64,000 nt of DNA from Candidatus Saccharimonadota bacterium. GTDB lineage: Bacteria; Patescibacteriota; Saccharimonadia; Saccharimonadales; Saccharimonadaceae. The notes below the pieces were generated by a model that ran no database searches, was not told where the DNA came from, and was given only the letters and a program-made list of their open reading frames with translations. Where the stretch lies: the NCBI GenBank assembly GCA_017460225.1, contig JAFUBM010000004.1, positions 1 through 64,000 of the forward strand. Direction: 5' to 3'. How positions within the stretch are numbered: position 1 is the stretch's first letter; each line of letters begins with the position of its first letter. Both the position numbers and the translations under genes were made by a program. This document shows, piece by piece, positions 41,918 through 52,730 of this stretch.

Positions 41918-44900
41918 ATGGAGAAAAAGCACAGCTTACGGACGTTCTTGCTCGGTTTGGTCATCTTCCTGCTGCTCTTTGCGGGTGGTTTTGCCGTCTA
42001 CTATTTCTTTTTCCAAGAAAAGCCCGCCCCGGTCATCACCGTCACCAACGGCAAGACTTACCCAGAGTTCTCCTCCGACACTACCAGCTACACCGTCTAC
42101 ACCTCAGAGGACTATCTTAGCTTTTCCTGTTCCGGCTACGGTACTATTGTTGGTTGTGAGGATTCTCTCGCTCTCTCCGTCGGTGACAGCACCCACACCA
42201 TCACTATCGGTAGCACCACCTACGATTTCTCCATCACTCGCCTCAAACAAGGCGACACGACCCTAAAGATCAAATCCGTTCGCGGCGTCCCCACCGCCTG
42301 GACCGCCAAGGCTACCTTGACCGTCAACGTCGAGAACTCCGGCGAGGTTAAGTCTCTTGAGTATTCGTATGATGGCGGCCGGACTTGGCGTTCCTCCAAC
42401 ACCGCCGACATCACCAAAAACGGCGTCTACCGCGTCCAGGCCAGGGATTATTTTGGCTTCCTCTCCGACACCAAGGTAGTCGAGATCAAATACGTTGACG
42501 CCGACGCTCCTATCGTCGACATCTCCGTCGAACAAGACAACACCAAGCCAGAAGCCATCCTGACCGCCGTCGCCACGGACACAGCCTCCGGTCTAGCGGG
42601 CTATTCTTGGAATACCGGCGCCACTACAGAGTCCATCACGGTTAAGTCCGGTGGCACCTACGTCGTCACCGTCAAAGACGTCGCCGGCAACGAAGCCAAA
42701 AAATCCGTCACCATTACCTTCCCCGGCGAAGACAAAAGCTCCTCCACGCTTCCAGACACCTCCGGCGGGACTACCCCCTCCGGCAACAATTCTGGCGGTA
42801 ACTCCGGCGGTAATTCTGGTGACAATTCCGGTGGCAGCTCTGGCGGTAACTCCGGCGGTGGCTCAACTCCCACGCCTACCCCAACTCCCACGCCTACTCC
42901 TACTCCTACTCCTACTCCTACCCCCACTCCCACCCCCACTCCGACTCCCGTCTCTCATACTTACGTTGCCACGTTCCTTGGTAACGGCGCCACTTCCGCC
43001 CGTGATACGCTTTCCTGTACCACGACCGGTAGCTCCTGCTCCGTCTCCGCTCCAGACATTCTCCGCAATGGTTACGAAATCTTAGGCTGGAATTCTTCCG
43101 CTTCGGCCACTTCCCGCGAGGTTGCTATTGGCGGTGAGATTACTCTCTCCGGCAACCGCACCTTTTACGCCATCACGCGCAAGACTCTCTCTGCTACCTT
43201 TGAAATCCAAGATTCCGCGGCCGCGTCCAAGTCCGGCGGCTCTCCCTCTTGTGTTGTTTACAATACCGCTACCTCTTGCTCCGCCACCGCGCCAAACCTC
43301 TCTGCCGCTTCCGGCTATACCGTTCTTGGCTGGAACTCTACCGCCTCGTCCACCGAAAGCTCGCTTGCTCCCGGCGCTGGCTTTACTCTCTCTACTTCCT
43401 CTTCCGCCAAGTATTATTCCATCACCCGTCTGACCGCTCCGCTCACCGCCAAGTTTACCATCTCCGACTCTGCCGCCGCCTCCATGTCGGGCGGGATTAC
43501 CAGTTGCGTTCTTTGGAACGGCGCCGACCGCTGTACTCTTACCGCTCCGCGCCTCACGGCTAAGGACAACTTTGCCGTCGACGGCTGGCTTGAGCCAGAC
43601 TCCGGCGACACGCTCGCCTCCGGCGCCTCCTTCACCGTTACCCCGGACACTTCCGGCCGCACTTATTTCGCCGTTACTCGCTCCACTCTCGAGTACTCTG
43701 TCACCTTCAATCTCCGCGATTCTGCCCATTTCTCCATGTCTTCGGAGACTTTGACCTGCAAGCCTACCGCTGGTAGTTGCTCCGTCACCGTCCCCGTCGT
43801 TACCCCGCTCGACTCCGCCTACTCTTTTCTCGGTTGGACGCTCGATGCGTCTTCTACTGACGTCGTCTCTCTCGGCTCTACATTAACACTCACGTCTGAG
43901 AACTCCGGTTCCGTCTACTATTCCGTCACCAAACGTCTCGCCCCGCTCACCGTCTCCTTTGAGATTACCGACCAAGTCCACTTCTCCTCGACCAGTGTCT
44001 CCTCCGTCACATGTGATCTTTACAACGGCGCCACTTCTTGCTCCGTGCCGCTTCCCGGCGTCAGCCTGAGCGAGGGCTTTGTCTTCGACGGCTGGTCGCG
44101 CACTTCCGGTTCCCAGACCGCCGAGCTCTCCGCCGGCACAACAGTCTCCTTTACCTCCGACACCACTCTCTACTCCGTCTCCCACGAATCCACCCCTCTC
44201 TCCGCCACCTTCGAGATTCAGAACACTACCTCTTCTCGCTTCCCCGACGAAACTACCGCCCCCAAGACTCTTGAGTGCTACAAGTTCAACGGCGCCTCCT
44301 CCTGCTCCGTTACCGCGCCCAGCTTCTACGCCAACTCTGGCTACACCGTCTACGGTTGGGACGAAGACCCCTCCGCCGAGACCGCTACCTACGCTATTGG
44401 TAGCGCCATCTCTCTTTCCGCTTCCGGTCGCACTTTCTATTCCATCATCGCCAACACCTTCACTATCACCTTCATCTCCCAAGATCCAGACCATCTAGTC
44501 TTTGGCAACACCGGTACCGGTACCGCCACCCAAGTCTGCGATCTTCGCCTCTCCGCCTCCTGCACAGTTAACTTCCCAGGCCTCGCGCTCGACACGGATT
44601 TAGACTTCCTCGGCTGGACCACAGAAAACGGCGGCACCTCCGCCATGTACCAGACTAGCGATTCCGTTGAAGTTACTTCCGCAACCACTTACTACACCGT
44701 CTCCAAAAAAGACGTTACGCTCTTCTTTAATCTCGTCGATACCGCCCATCTCGCCTTTGCTTCCGGCGCCAGCAATACTGCTTCCTGCACCATCTACAAT
44801 TCCGCCTCCTCCTGCTCTATCACCGCGCCCAGTCTCAACGTCTCCAGCGCCTACACCCTCCTGGGCTGGTCGACTACTTCCGGCTCCACCGTTTATTCCT

Positions 44901-46351
44901 GGAACGGCTCCGCCCAAAACTTCTCCGCCTCCGCCACCTACTACTCCGTCTCTCGCGCTAGCTATCCTTTCCGGATCAACTACGTCGTCCGCTCCGGCGA
45001 CGTCGGCAAAATCACCCTCGCCAGCACCTACGATGAATGTTACGTCTACAACGGCGCAGAAAGCTGCACGCTTTCTCTGCCTTCCGCCACCGCCACTTCC
45101 GATGCCTATGAGCTAATGGGCTGGGCTCCTCTGTCTACCGAATACGATATGTTCTATCCCGTCGGGACAATGTTCAATGGTGTCTATAGCACCACTAATC
45201 TCTACGCTGTCGTCGGCGAGTTGCGGGACGTCAGCTTCTCTGCTAATACCAACTCCGCCTCCGGTAGCGACTCTGCCGATATGGAAGGGAACAACATCGC
45301 CGCTACCGCCCTCAGCTTCACCAGTGGCAAATGCATCACTTACCACGATGACGATTGTTTCATCAAAAATATGCCTCGCATCTACTCCAAGGGCAACGAC
45401 GTGATTGGCTTTGCCACCACGCCCCTAGGCGACGGTTCCACTAGATTATTCCCCGCTAAGACTAGCTACGTCTCTGCCGGAGACACTTTATACAGCCGCG
45501 TCTGGAACATCGCCAGCGCCGCCAATGGCTTCTCCGTCAGCAAGACTTACAACATCAAGTACAATAGCGACAGCGCCTCAGAAGGTTGGGTCCAGGTCGA
45601 AAGCGACCCCGGCGAGGGTGACGAAGCCTACACCATCGAGTTTGAATCCAACTTCACCGACGAAGACGTGATGGAGGCCTACGCCAGCTTCATTCTAGAG
45701 ATGAACAATCACCTTCCTGGCTTCAGCGATCTCCATGGCAAGACCCGCTTCTTATCCAGCACCTCCTTTGACGCCTTATATAATCCAGACCTCGTCGACG
45801 CCTCCCACGGTGGCTACGTCGCCGGCATCACACACACTTGGGGGCAGTTTGCTCCGGTTGCTATTCGCGTCCCGGTCAACTCCGACGGCAGCGTCACAGA
45901 AGTCAGCAACGACGTCAAGTATGCTTTGGTCCACGAGCTCGGCCACGCCTTCCAACAGCTCGTTATCGACCGGACCGGCGCTTGGTTTGCCAACGATTTC
46001 GATAACCTCCGCCTAGAGTGTTGGAATCTCCGTGAGTCCGGGACTCCGTGTCTCAGTGACTATGCCTTTAGCAACGTTACCTATAATTCCTCTACCGGCG
46101 CGTTCGAGCCAACCTCCGGTCATACCGAACTTGACTCCGACGTCTATGGCCAAGAGTTTTTCGCCGAGCTCTTTTCCGCCTGGTATTCGGAGACCTACGG
46201 CACCATCGCCGAGACGTCTATCACCGGCAATTACGGTACCAAGTACGACGACACCTTTGCCGCCGACGCCGCTGATTTTATGGATTTGTTCTTTAGAGTG
46301 ATTGTCTTAGACTATAATTTTATCGCAGGTAGCGTGGAGATAAGTCAATGA
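41918..46351 (+). CDS. giant anchored repeat protein with a C-terminal HELGH metallopeptidase domain
   Basis: 1477 residues. An N-terminal signal anchor (about 9-30) and Ig-like domains lead into a Gly/Ser/Asn stretch (about 287-324) and a Thr-Pro repeat of about 28 residues. Ten repeats of about 80 residues follow, each with a Cys pair (C-x6-8-C, for example CDLYNGATSC, CTIYNSASSC), a GW core (VLGW, FDGW, FLGW) and an ending like YYSVTK; they resemble bacterial B-repeat/Flg_new beta modules. The last 250 residues hold a zinc peptidase signature H1339-E-L-G-H1343 with a downstream acid in GQEFFAEL (E1413 or E1417), as in gluzincins. Likely an adhesin-protease for contact with another cell (inference). 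Confidence 0.85.
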   Translation: MEKKHSLRTFLLGLVIFLLLFAGGFAVYYFFFQEKPAPVITVTNGKTYPEFSSDTTSYTVYTSEDYLSFSCSGYGTIVGCEDSLALSVGDSTHTITIGSTTYDFSITRLKQGDTTLKIKSVRGVPTAWTAKATLTVNVENSGEVKSLEYSYDGGRTWRSSNTADITKNGVYRVQARDYFGFLSDTKVVEIKYVDADAPIVDISVEQDNTKPEAILTAVATDTASGLAGYSWNTGATTESITVKSGGTYVVTVKDVAGNEAKKSVTITFPGEDKSSSTLPDTSGGTTPSGNNSGGNSGGNSGDNSGGSSGGNSGGGSTPTPTPTPTPTPTPTPTPTPTPTPTPTPVSHTYVATFLGNGATSARDTLSCTTTGSSCSVSAPDILRNGYEILGWNSSASATSREVAIGGEITLSGNRTFYAITRKTLSATFEIQDSAAASKSGGSPSCVVYNTATSCSATAPNLSAASGYTVLGWNSTASSTESSLAPGAGFTLSTSSSAKYYSITRLTAPLTAKFTISDSAAASMSGGITSCVLWNGADRCTLTAPRLTAKDNFAVDGWLEPDSGDTLASGASFTVTPDTSGRTYFAVTRSTLEYSVTFNLRDSAHFSMSSETLTCKPTAGSCSVTVPVVTPLDSAYSFLGWTLDASSTDVVSLGSTLTLTSENSGSVYYSVTKRLAPLTVSFEITDQVHFSSTSVSSVTCDLYNGATSCSVPLPGVSLSEGFVFDGWSRTSGSQTAELSAGTTVSFTSDTTLYSVSHESTPLSATFEIQNTTSSRFPDETTAPKTLECYKFNGASSCSVTAPSFYANSGYTVYGWDEDPSAETATYAIGSAISLSASGRTFYSIIANTFTITFISQDPDHLVFGNTGTGTATQVCDLRLSASCTVNFPGLALDTDLDFLGWTTENGGTSAMYQTSDSVEVTSATTYYTVSKKDVTLFFNLVDTAHLAFASGASNTASCTIYNSASSCSITAPSLNVSSAYTLLGWSTTSGSTVYSWNGSAQNFSASATYYSVSRASYPFRINYVVRSGDVGKITLASTYDECYVYNGAESCTLSLPSATATSDAYELMGWAPLSTEYDMFYPVGTMFNGVYSTTNLYAVVGELRDVSFSANTNSASGSDSADMEGNNIAATALSFTSGKCITYHDDDCFIKNMPRIYSKGNDVIGFATTPLGDGSTRLFPAKTSYVSAGDTLYSRVWNIASAANGFSVSKTYNIKYNSDSASEGWVQVESDPGEGDEAYTIEFESNFTDEDVMEAYASFILEMNNHLPGFSDLHGKTRFLSSTSFDALYNPDLVDASHGGYVAGITHTWGQFAPVAIRVPVNSDGSVTEVSNDVKYALVHELGHAFQQLVIDRTGAWFANDFDNLRLECWNLRESGTPCLSDYAFSNVTYNSSTGAFEPTSGHTELDSDVYGQEFFAELFSAWYSETYGTIAETSITGNYGTKYDDTFAADAADFMDLFFRVIVLDYNFIAGSVEISQ

Positions 46352-46737
46352 AACTTACCAATCATCAAACCAATCTTTTCATCATCCTCGGCAGCTTCGT
46401 CCTTGTCCTCGCCACTTTCCTCGTCTTCAACGCCGAGGGGAATCGCGTCAAAGATTCTTCTGCTTACGCCGCTCCCTCCGTCGGTCTGCTTGAGACCAAC
46501 GGCGCTAAGCTGATAGTCCATGCCAAGTCAGAAGAGCCGGACGTCGAGGAACAATTTGTCTATTGCGTTACGCGAGAAAAAGACCCCGCCTCCTGCTCCT
46601 GGGAAAATTACGATGAGTTTGACCTCGTAGAGGAAGGGGATTATTATATCTATGTCCAGTCTCTCGCCTCCGGCAAGATTTCTGCCCCCAAGCTAAAAAC
46701 TTACCAAATCGTCGACTATTCTAACATAAAGTTATAA
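46348..46737 (+). CDS. small anchored Ig-like companion of the giant metallopeptidase
   Basis: 129 residues: membrane helix (about 9-28, LFIILGSFVLVLATFLVFNA), then one Ig-like module with two cysteines. The module (FVYCVTREKDPASCSWENYDEFDLVEEGDYYIYVQSL) resembles the second domain of the giant protein (LEYSYDGGRTWRSSNTADITKNGVYRVQA). The start overlaps the giant gene by 4 bp (ATGA), so the pair is translationally coupled. It may help fold or localise the large protein. Confidence 0.75.
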   Translation: MKLTNHQTNLFIILGSFVLVLATFLVFNAEGNRVKDSSAYAAPSVGLLETNGAKLIVHAKSEEPDVEEQFVYCVTREKDPASCSWENYDEFDLVEEGDYYIYVQSLASGKISAPKLKTYQIVDYSNIKL

Positions 46738-46740
46738 TCT

Positions 46741-48750
<2,010 letters not shown>

Positions 48751-48769
48751 ACTTTTGTTAAGTTTATGC

Positions 48770-48775
48770 TAAAAT
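48770..48775 (+). promoter_or_regulatory. leaderless -10 box of the gene at 48785
   Basis: TAAAAT ends nine bases before the ATG. Confidence 0.65.
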
Positions 48776-48784
48776 AGAACCAAC

Positions 48785-49153
48785 ATGGCTGACAAGAAGA
48801 AAAAGGAAGTGGAAGACGAGCCTCTGGCGGATAAGCCGGAGCTCAAGGGTGCTATTACTTCCAAACCGTCCGATGATGAGTCCGATGACAAGTCCGTTGA
48901 TGTTGCTGCGTTTGAGCGCGCTCCCGCCGCCCGTCCCAACGCCAGCTCGATTATGTCCGTCGCCCCGGCGAAGCGTGTCCCGCTCGCCTTCTATCTTACC
49001 GTCGGTCTCGTCGTGAGCCTCGGGCTCAACGTCCTGCTCGCTATTCTCTTTATCGCTAAGCTCGCGGAAGCCGCTACCTATGAGCGCGATCTCGCCGACG
49101 AAAAGGCCTATGTCCTCGAGTTAAAAGAGAAGTTAAACGCCGCCGGCTACTAG
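48785..49153 (+). CDS. small single-pass membrane protein with a charged N-terminus
   Basis: 122 residues: about 60 charged cytoplasmic residues, one membrane helix (about 63-86, LAFYLTVGLVVSLGLNVLLAILF) and a short coiled-coil-like outer tail (TYERDLADEKAYVLELKEKLNAAGY). The layout is the same as in the protein at 54621. No family recognised. Predicted leaderless; gatC follows with its own -10 box. Confidence 0.7.
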   Translation: MADKKKKEVEDEPLADKPELKGAITSKPSDDESDDKSVDVAAFERAPAARPNASSIMSVAPAKRVPLAFYLTVGLVVSLGLNVLLAILFIAKLAEAATYERDLADEKAYVLELKEKLNAAGY

Positions 49154-49162
49154 TTTTTGTGT

Positions 49163-49168
49163 TATAAT
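49163..49168 (+). promoter_or_regulatory. leaderless -10 box of the gatCAB operon
   Basis: TATAAT ends eight bases before the gatC ATG at 49177. Confidence 0.7.
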
Positions 49169-49176
49169 TATCCTTG

Positions 49177-49464
49177 ATGGAAATTACTGATGAAACAATG
49201 AACCACCTCGCCGAGTTGAGTAATTTTTCTCTCGACTCAAGCGAGAAACAAGCCCTAAAACAAGACCTCGCGAGCATCTTGCGCTACATCTCCAAGCTCG
49301 ACGAGCTCGATACCACAAAGGTCGAGCCCACGTACCAAGTCTTTGAGATGGAAAACGTCTGGCGCGCCGACGACATCTTCCCTCAAGATGCCGACCGTGA
49401 AGCTCTGCTCGCCCTCGCGCCGGAGTCGCTCGAACATCAAATTAAAGTTCCAAAGGTTTTATAG
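49177..49464 (+). CDS. gatC: Asp/Glu-tRNA amidotransferase subunit C
   Basis: 95 residues from the ATG at 49177 (an in-frame TTG precedes it directly). It shows the GatC pattern: MNHLAELSNFSLDSSEKQALKQDLASIL, then the belt region VEPTYQVFEMENVWRADD. GatC wraps around and stabilises GatA. It heads the operon gatC-gatA-HEPN-like-gatB, which converts misacylated Glu-tRNA-Gln (and Asp-tRNA-Asn) to the correct form; predicted leaderless. Confidence 0.93.
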   Translation: MEITDETMNHLAELSNFSLDSSEKQALKQDLASILRYISKLDELDTTKVEPTYQVFEMENVWRADDIFPQDADREALLALAPESLEHQIKVPKVL

Positions 49465-49466
49465 TT

Positions 49467-50843
49467 ATGAAGATTGCCGACAAATCCACTTCCGCCGTTA
49501 GCCTTGTCAAAGCTGCTCTCGACAAGGCGGAAAAATACCAAAAAACCCACCACATCTTCAACTGGCTAAACCAAGACGCCTTGCGCCAGGCCGAGGAAAT
49601 CGACCGCAAGATCAAAAACGGCGAGCCGGTTGGCCGCCTCGCTGGCGTCCCCTACGCAATCAAAGATAATTATCTGAGTCGCCAGGGCGAGACTACCGCT
49701 TCGGCTAAGATTCTTACCGGTCTCTCTGCTCCGCTCGATGCCACTTGTGTCGAGAAGCTAGAGGCCGAGGGTGCTATTCTGATTGGCCGGACCAACCTCG
49801 ACGCTTTCGCCCACGGCTCTTCTACGGAGAACTCCTTCTTCGGTCCGACCAAAAACGCCAAAGATTTGTCCCGTGTCGCTGGTGGTTCGTCTGGTGGTTC
49901 TGCCGTTGCCGTTGCGCTCGATATTGTCCAGTTTGCCACCGGCTCCGACACGGGTGGTTCGATTCGCCAGCCCGCCTCGTTCAACGGCGTCTTCGGGATT
50001 AAGCCGACCTACGGCGCCATCTCGCGCTACGGTGTCGTTGCTATGGCCAGCTCCACGGATGTCCTCGGCTTTTTCGCTCAGTCCGCGGCCGACCTCGACC
50101 TTCTGATGTCGATTACCGCCGGCCAGGATGCCAAAGACCAGACCTCCCTCCCCGATTTCTACGGCACTAAGGACGAGAAGTTAGAGAAGCAAAAGCTCGG
50201 CTACGTCAAAGAGTTTATGGAGTCTCCTGCGCTCGACCCAGAGATAAAAGCCGCCCTAGAGGGCAAGTTGACTCTCGCCCGGTCCAAGGGTTTCGAGACG
50301 GTTGAGCTCTCTCTCCCGACTCTAGAATACGCTCTCGCAGTCTACTATATCATCCAGCCGGCAGAAGTCGCGTCCAATCTCTCTCGTTACGACGGCATCC
50401 GCTATGCTTTCCGTAGTCAGAAGGGGAAGGACATCGCCAGCGTCTTTTCTCAGACTCGTTCCGAGGGTTTTATGCGCGAGAACAAGCGTCGGATTATGAT
50501 TGGCAACTTCGTCCTCTCTTCCGGTTTTTACGACGCCTACTTCCTCAAAGCCGCCAAAGCCCGCACCTTGATTATTGATGAGTTTGCCAAGGCATTTTCC
50601 AAGGTCGACGCTATTCTGACTCCTGTCTCGCCCAACCCCGCCTTTAAGCTTGGCGAGAAGGTCGACGATCCCGTCTCTATGTACCTAGAAGACGTGATGT
50701 CCGTCCCGGTCAACCTCGCCGGTATCCCTGCCGTCGCTTTCCCAGCCGGCGAGACCAAATCCGGTCTTCCGCTCGGTCTTCAGCTTCTCGGCCCGCGCCG
50801 CAGCGATAAAAATCTCTTAGGCCTCGTGGAGGACTTATGTTAG
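49467..50843 (+). CDS. gatA: Asp/Glu-tRNA amidotransferase subunit A
   Basis: 458 residues. The amidase-signature triad is visible: Lys in PYAIKDNYL, the cis-Ser in GGSSGGSAVAVA and the nucleophilic Ser in GSDTGGSIRQPASF. GatA releases ammonia from glutamine for GatB. It starts two bases after gatC and its end overlaps the next gene by 7 bp. Confidence 0.97.
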   Translation: MKIADKSTSAVSLVKAALDKAEKYQKTHHIFNWLNQDALRQAEEIDRKIKNGEPVGRLAGVPYAIKDNYLSRQGETTASAKILTGLSAPLDATCVEKLEAEGAILIGRTNLDAFAHGSSTENSFFGPTKNAKDLSRVAGGSSGGSAVAVALDIVQFATGSDTGGSIRQPASFNGVFGIKPTYGAISRYGVVAMASSTDVLGFFAQSAADLDLLMSITAGQDAKDQTSLPDFYGTKDEKLEKQKLGYVKEFMESPALDPEIKAALEGKLTLARSKGFETVELSLPTLEYALAVYYIIQPAEVASNLSRYDGIRYAFRSQKGKDIASVFSQTRSEGFMRENKRRIMIGNFVLSSGFYDAYFLKAAKARTLIIDEFAKAFSKVDAILTPVSPNPAFKLGEKVDDPVSMYLEDVMSVPVNLAGIPAVAFPAGETKSGLPLGLQLLGPRRSDKNLLGLVEDLC

Positions 50844-51262
50844 ACGCGTCCACTTTAACCCTTTTTGGCTCCATCCTCGTTGTAGGGTTGCTTATCTTTG
50901 TTGCTATTCTTTTGACTAGTAACCGTCGCCACACTTTCGACAAGATGGAGTACCAGACGGATTTTCTCGCCATCGAAAACGCCCTAGAAAGAGACAACCC
51001 CGCTACTTACAGTCTGTCTATCGTCGAGGCGGACAAGCTCCTCGACAAAGCTATGCACGAAATGGGTGTCCCCGGCAAGACCATGGGCGACCGCCTAAAA
51101 AAGTGCGGCCGAGAAAAGTTTACCAAGCTCGACTCCGTCTGGCACGCGCACAAACTCCGCAACCAAATCGCCCACGAGCCTCGCTTCCATGTCGACTATG
51201 CGCAGGCCAAGCGCGCCCTCGCCACTTACCGCCAAGCCTTAAAAGATTTAGGAGCTATCTAA
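50837..51262 (+). CDS. membrane-anchored HEPN-like protein inside the gatCAB operon
   Basis: 141 residues. One N-terminal membrane helix (about 6-25, FGSILVVGLLIFVAILLTS), then a helical cytoplasmic or exoplasmic domain ending with HAHKLRNQIAHEPRF. R108-N-Q-I-A-H113 matches the Rx4-6H motif of HEPN-fold proteins, many of which are RNases; some are only binding modules. GGAGG precedes the ATG, which overlaps gatA by 7 bp; gatB starts after one base. Co-expression with the tRNA amidotransferase suggests a tRNA-linked or membrane-tethering role. The HEPN assignment rests on this motif and the all-helical look. Confidence 0.7.
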   Translation: MLDASTLTLFGSILVVGLLIFVAILLTSNRRHTFDKMEYQTDFLAIENALERDNPATYSLSIVEADKLLDKAMHEMGVPGKTMGDRLKKCGREKFTKLDSVWHAHKLRNQIAHEPRFHVDYAQAKRALATYRQALKDLGAI

Positions 51263-51263
51263 T

Positions 51264-52694
51264 ATGACCAAAAAATACGAGATTACCATCGGTATCGAAT
51301 GTCACGTCCAGCTATCCACTAAGACCAAACTCTTTTCTGAGGTCGACAACGACGCGCGCGGCAAAGAGCCCAACTCTTGCGTCTCGCCGGTCGACTACGC
51401 TCTCCCAGGGATGCTTCCGCGGCTCAACGGCGAAGCAGTCAAGTTTGCCATCCGCGCTGGCGCCGCCATGAATGCCAAGATCAACGCCCGTTCACGTTTT
51501 GACCGCAAACATTATTTCTATCCGGACTCGCCCAAGGGTTACCAGATCACCCAGTTTTATTCCCCAATCATCGGTGCTGGTTTTATCGAGTTACCGTCCG
51601 GTAAGAAGATCCGCATCGAGCATGCCCATCTTGAGGGCGACGCTGGGAAGTTGACCCATTACGACACCTACTCTCTCGTCGATCTCAACCGTGTCGATAC
51701 TCCGTTGATTGAGATTGTCTCTATGCCCGATATTTCCAGTGCCGAGGAAGCTCGCGATTATTGTAAGGAGCTTTGGCGCACCATGGTCTACGCCGGCGTC
51801 ACCAACGGGGATCTCTATAACGGCAATATGCGCTTCGATGTCAACATCTCGCTGAAGTTGCCAGAAGCCAAAGAGCTCGGTACTCGCGCCGAGATTAAGA
51901 ATCTCAACTCTTTCCGCTCCGTCGAGCGCGCCGTCGAGTACGAATACTCACGCCAGAGTAAGCTCCTAGATCAAGGCGAGAAGATTGTCCAGGAGACTCG
52001 TGGCTGGTCCGATGCCACTGGCAAGACCACGCCTCAGCGCTCCAAGGAAGCCGCCCAGGATTATCGTTATATGCCCGAGCCAGACCTCCCGCCGCTTAAT
52101 CTCTCTAGCGAGTTTATTGCGGCCGAAGTTGCTAGGCTTCCGCTCCTCCCGCACGATTACCGTGCCAAGTTCCGCGGTACCGTTCCAGATGATTTGATTG
52201 AGATTTTGCTGGATTATCCGTCTCTCTCCGCTCGTCTTGCCGAGGTCGAGGATTCCGCCGATAAAAAGATTGTCAAGCGTCTAGCTAATCTCTTTTCCTC
52301 CGTGCTCCTTGCTGAGGAAAACGCCAGCCTCCTCAACGACAAGCTCCCCGAAGCCCCGCAACTAATCGAGCTCTGCACAATGCTTGAGCAAAACGAGCTC
52401 TCCTCTACCGCCGGCAAAGAAGTCTTTATCAAGCTTTTTGAGCCAAAGCACGCCGCCAAGTCCCCGCGCGACCTCGCCAAGGAGCTCAACCTTCTTCAAG
52501 AAAACGATTCCGCCGCTCTCGAAGCGCTAGTTGCCAGCGTCCTAGAAGACCCTGCCACGCGCCAAGCCCAGGCAGATTACAAAGCTGGCCAAGCCAAAGT
52601 CCTCGGCTTCCTTGTTGGTCAAGTTATGAAGGCTTCCCACGGCAAAGCCAATCCCGCCGCCGTATCAGAAATCTTGAAGAAACAGCTCGCGTAA
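51264..52694 (+). CDS. gatB: Asp/Glu-tRNA amidotransferase subunit B
   Basis: 476 residues. GatB activates the misacylated tRNA and transfers ammonia. The N-terminal IGIECHVQLSTKTKLFS, RFDRKHYFYPDSPKGYQITQ and FRSVERAVEYEYSRQ segments are typical, and the helical YqeY-like C-terminal region that grips tRNA is present. It is the last gene of the operon. Confidence 0.97.
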   Translation: MTKKYEITIGIECHVQLSTKTKLFSEVDNDARGKEPNSCVSPVDYALPGMLPRLNGEAVKFAIRAGAAMNAKINARSRFDRKHYFYPDSPKGYQITQFYSPIIGAGFIELPSGKKIRIEHAHLEGDAGKLTHYDTYSLVDLNRVDTPLIEIVSMPDISSAEEARDYCKELWRTMVYAGVTNGDLYNGNMRFDVNISLKLPEAKELGTRAEIKNLNSFRSVERAVEYEYSRQSKLLDQGEKIVQETRGWSDATGKTTPQRSKEAAQDYRYMPEPDLPPLNLSSEFIAAEVARLPLLPHDYRAKFRGTVPDDLIEILLDYPSLSARLAEVEDSADKKIVKRLANLFSSVLLAEENASLLNDKLPEAPQLIELCTMLEQNELSSTAGKEVFIKLFEPKHAAKSPRDLAKELNLLQENDSAALEALVASVLEDPATRQAQADYKAGQAKVLGFLVGQVMKASHGKANPAAVSEILKKQLA

Positions 52695-52696
52695 TA

Positions 52697-52702
52697 TATA
52701 AT
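52697..52702 (+). promoter_or_regulatory. -10 box of the bactofilin-like gene
   Basis: TATAAT within AATATATAATATATATTATATTT directly after the gatB stop. AAGGAG (52721-52726) then precedes the ATG. Confidence 0.6.
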
Positions 52703-52730
52703 ATATATTATATTTACCATAAGGAGTTAT

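Noticed and set aside
41781-42266. 161-codon frame starting in the small RNA and running into the giant gene
   Set aside because: It crosses the terminator at 41809-41837 and the promoter at 41888, then reads a shifted frame of a certain gene.
42870-42950. Thr-Pro repeat DNA as a possible CRISPR or minisatellite array
   Set aside because: The six-base periodicity encodes a Thr-Pro stalk in frame; there are no spacers.
46733-46738. TATAAT two bases before uvrB as a leaderless promoter
   Set aside because: A transcript from this box would start inside the coding region, after the conserved N-terminal ATG.
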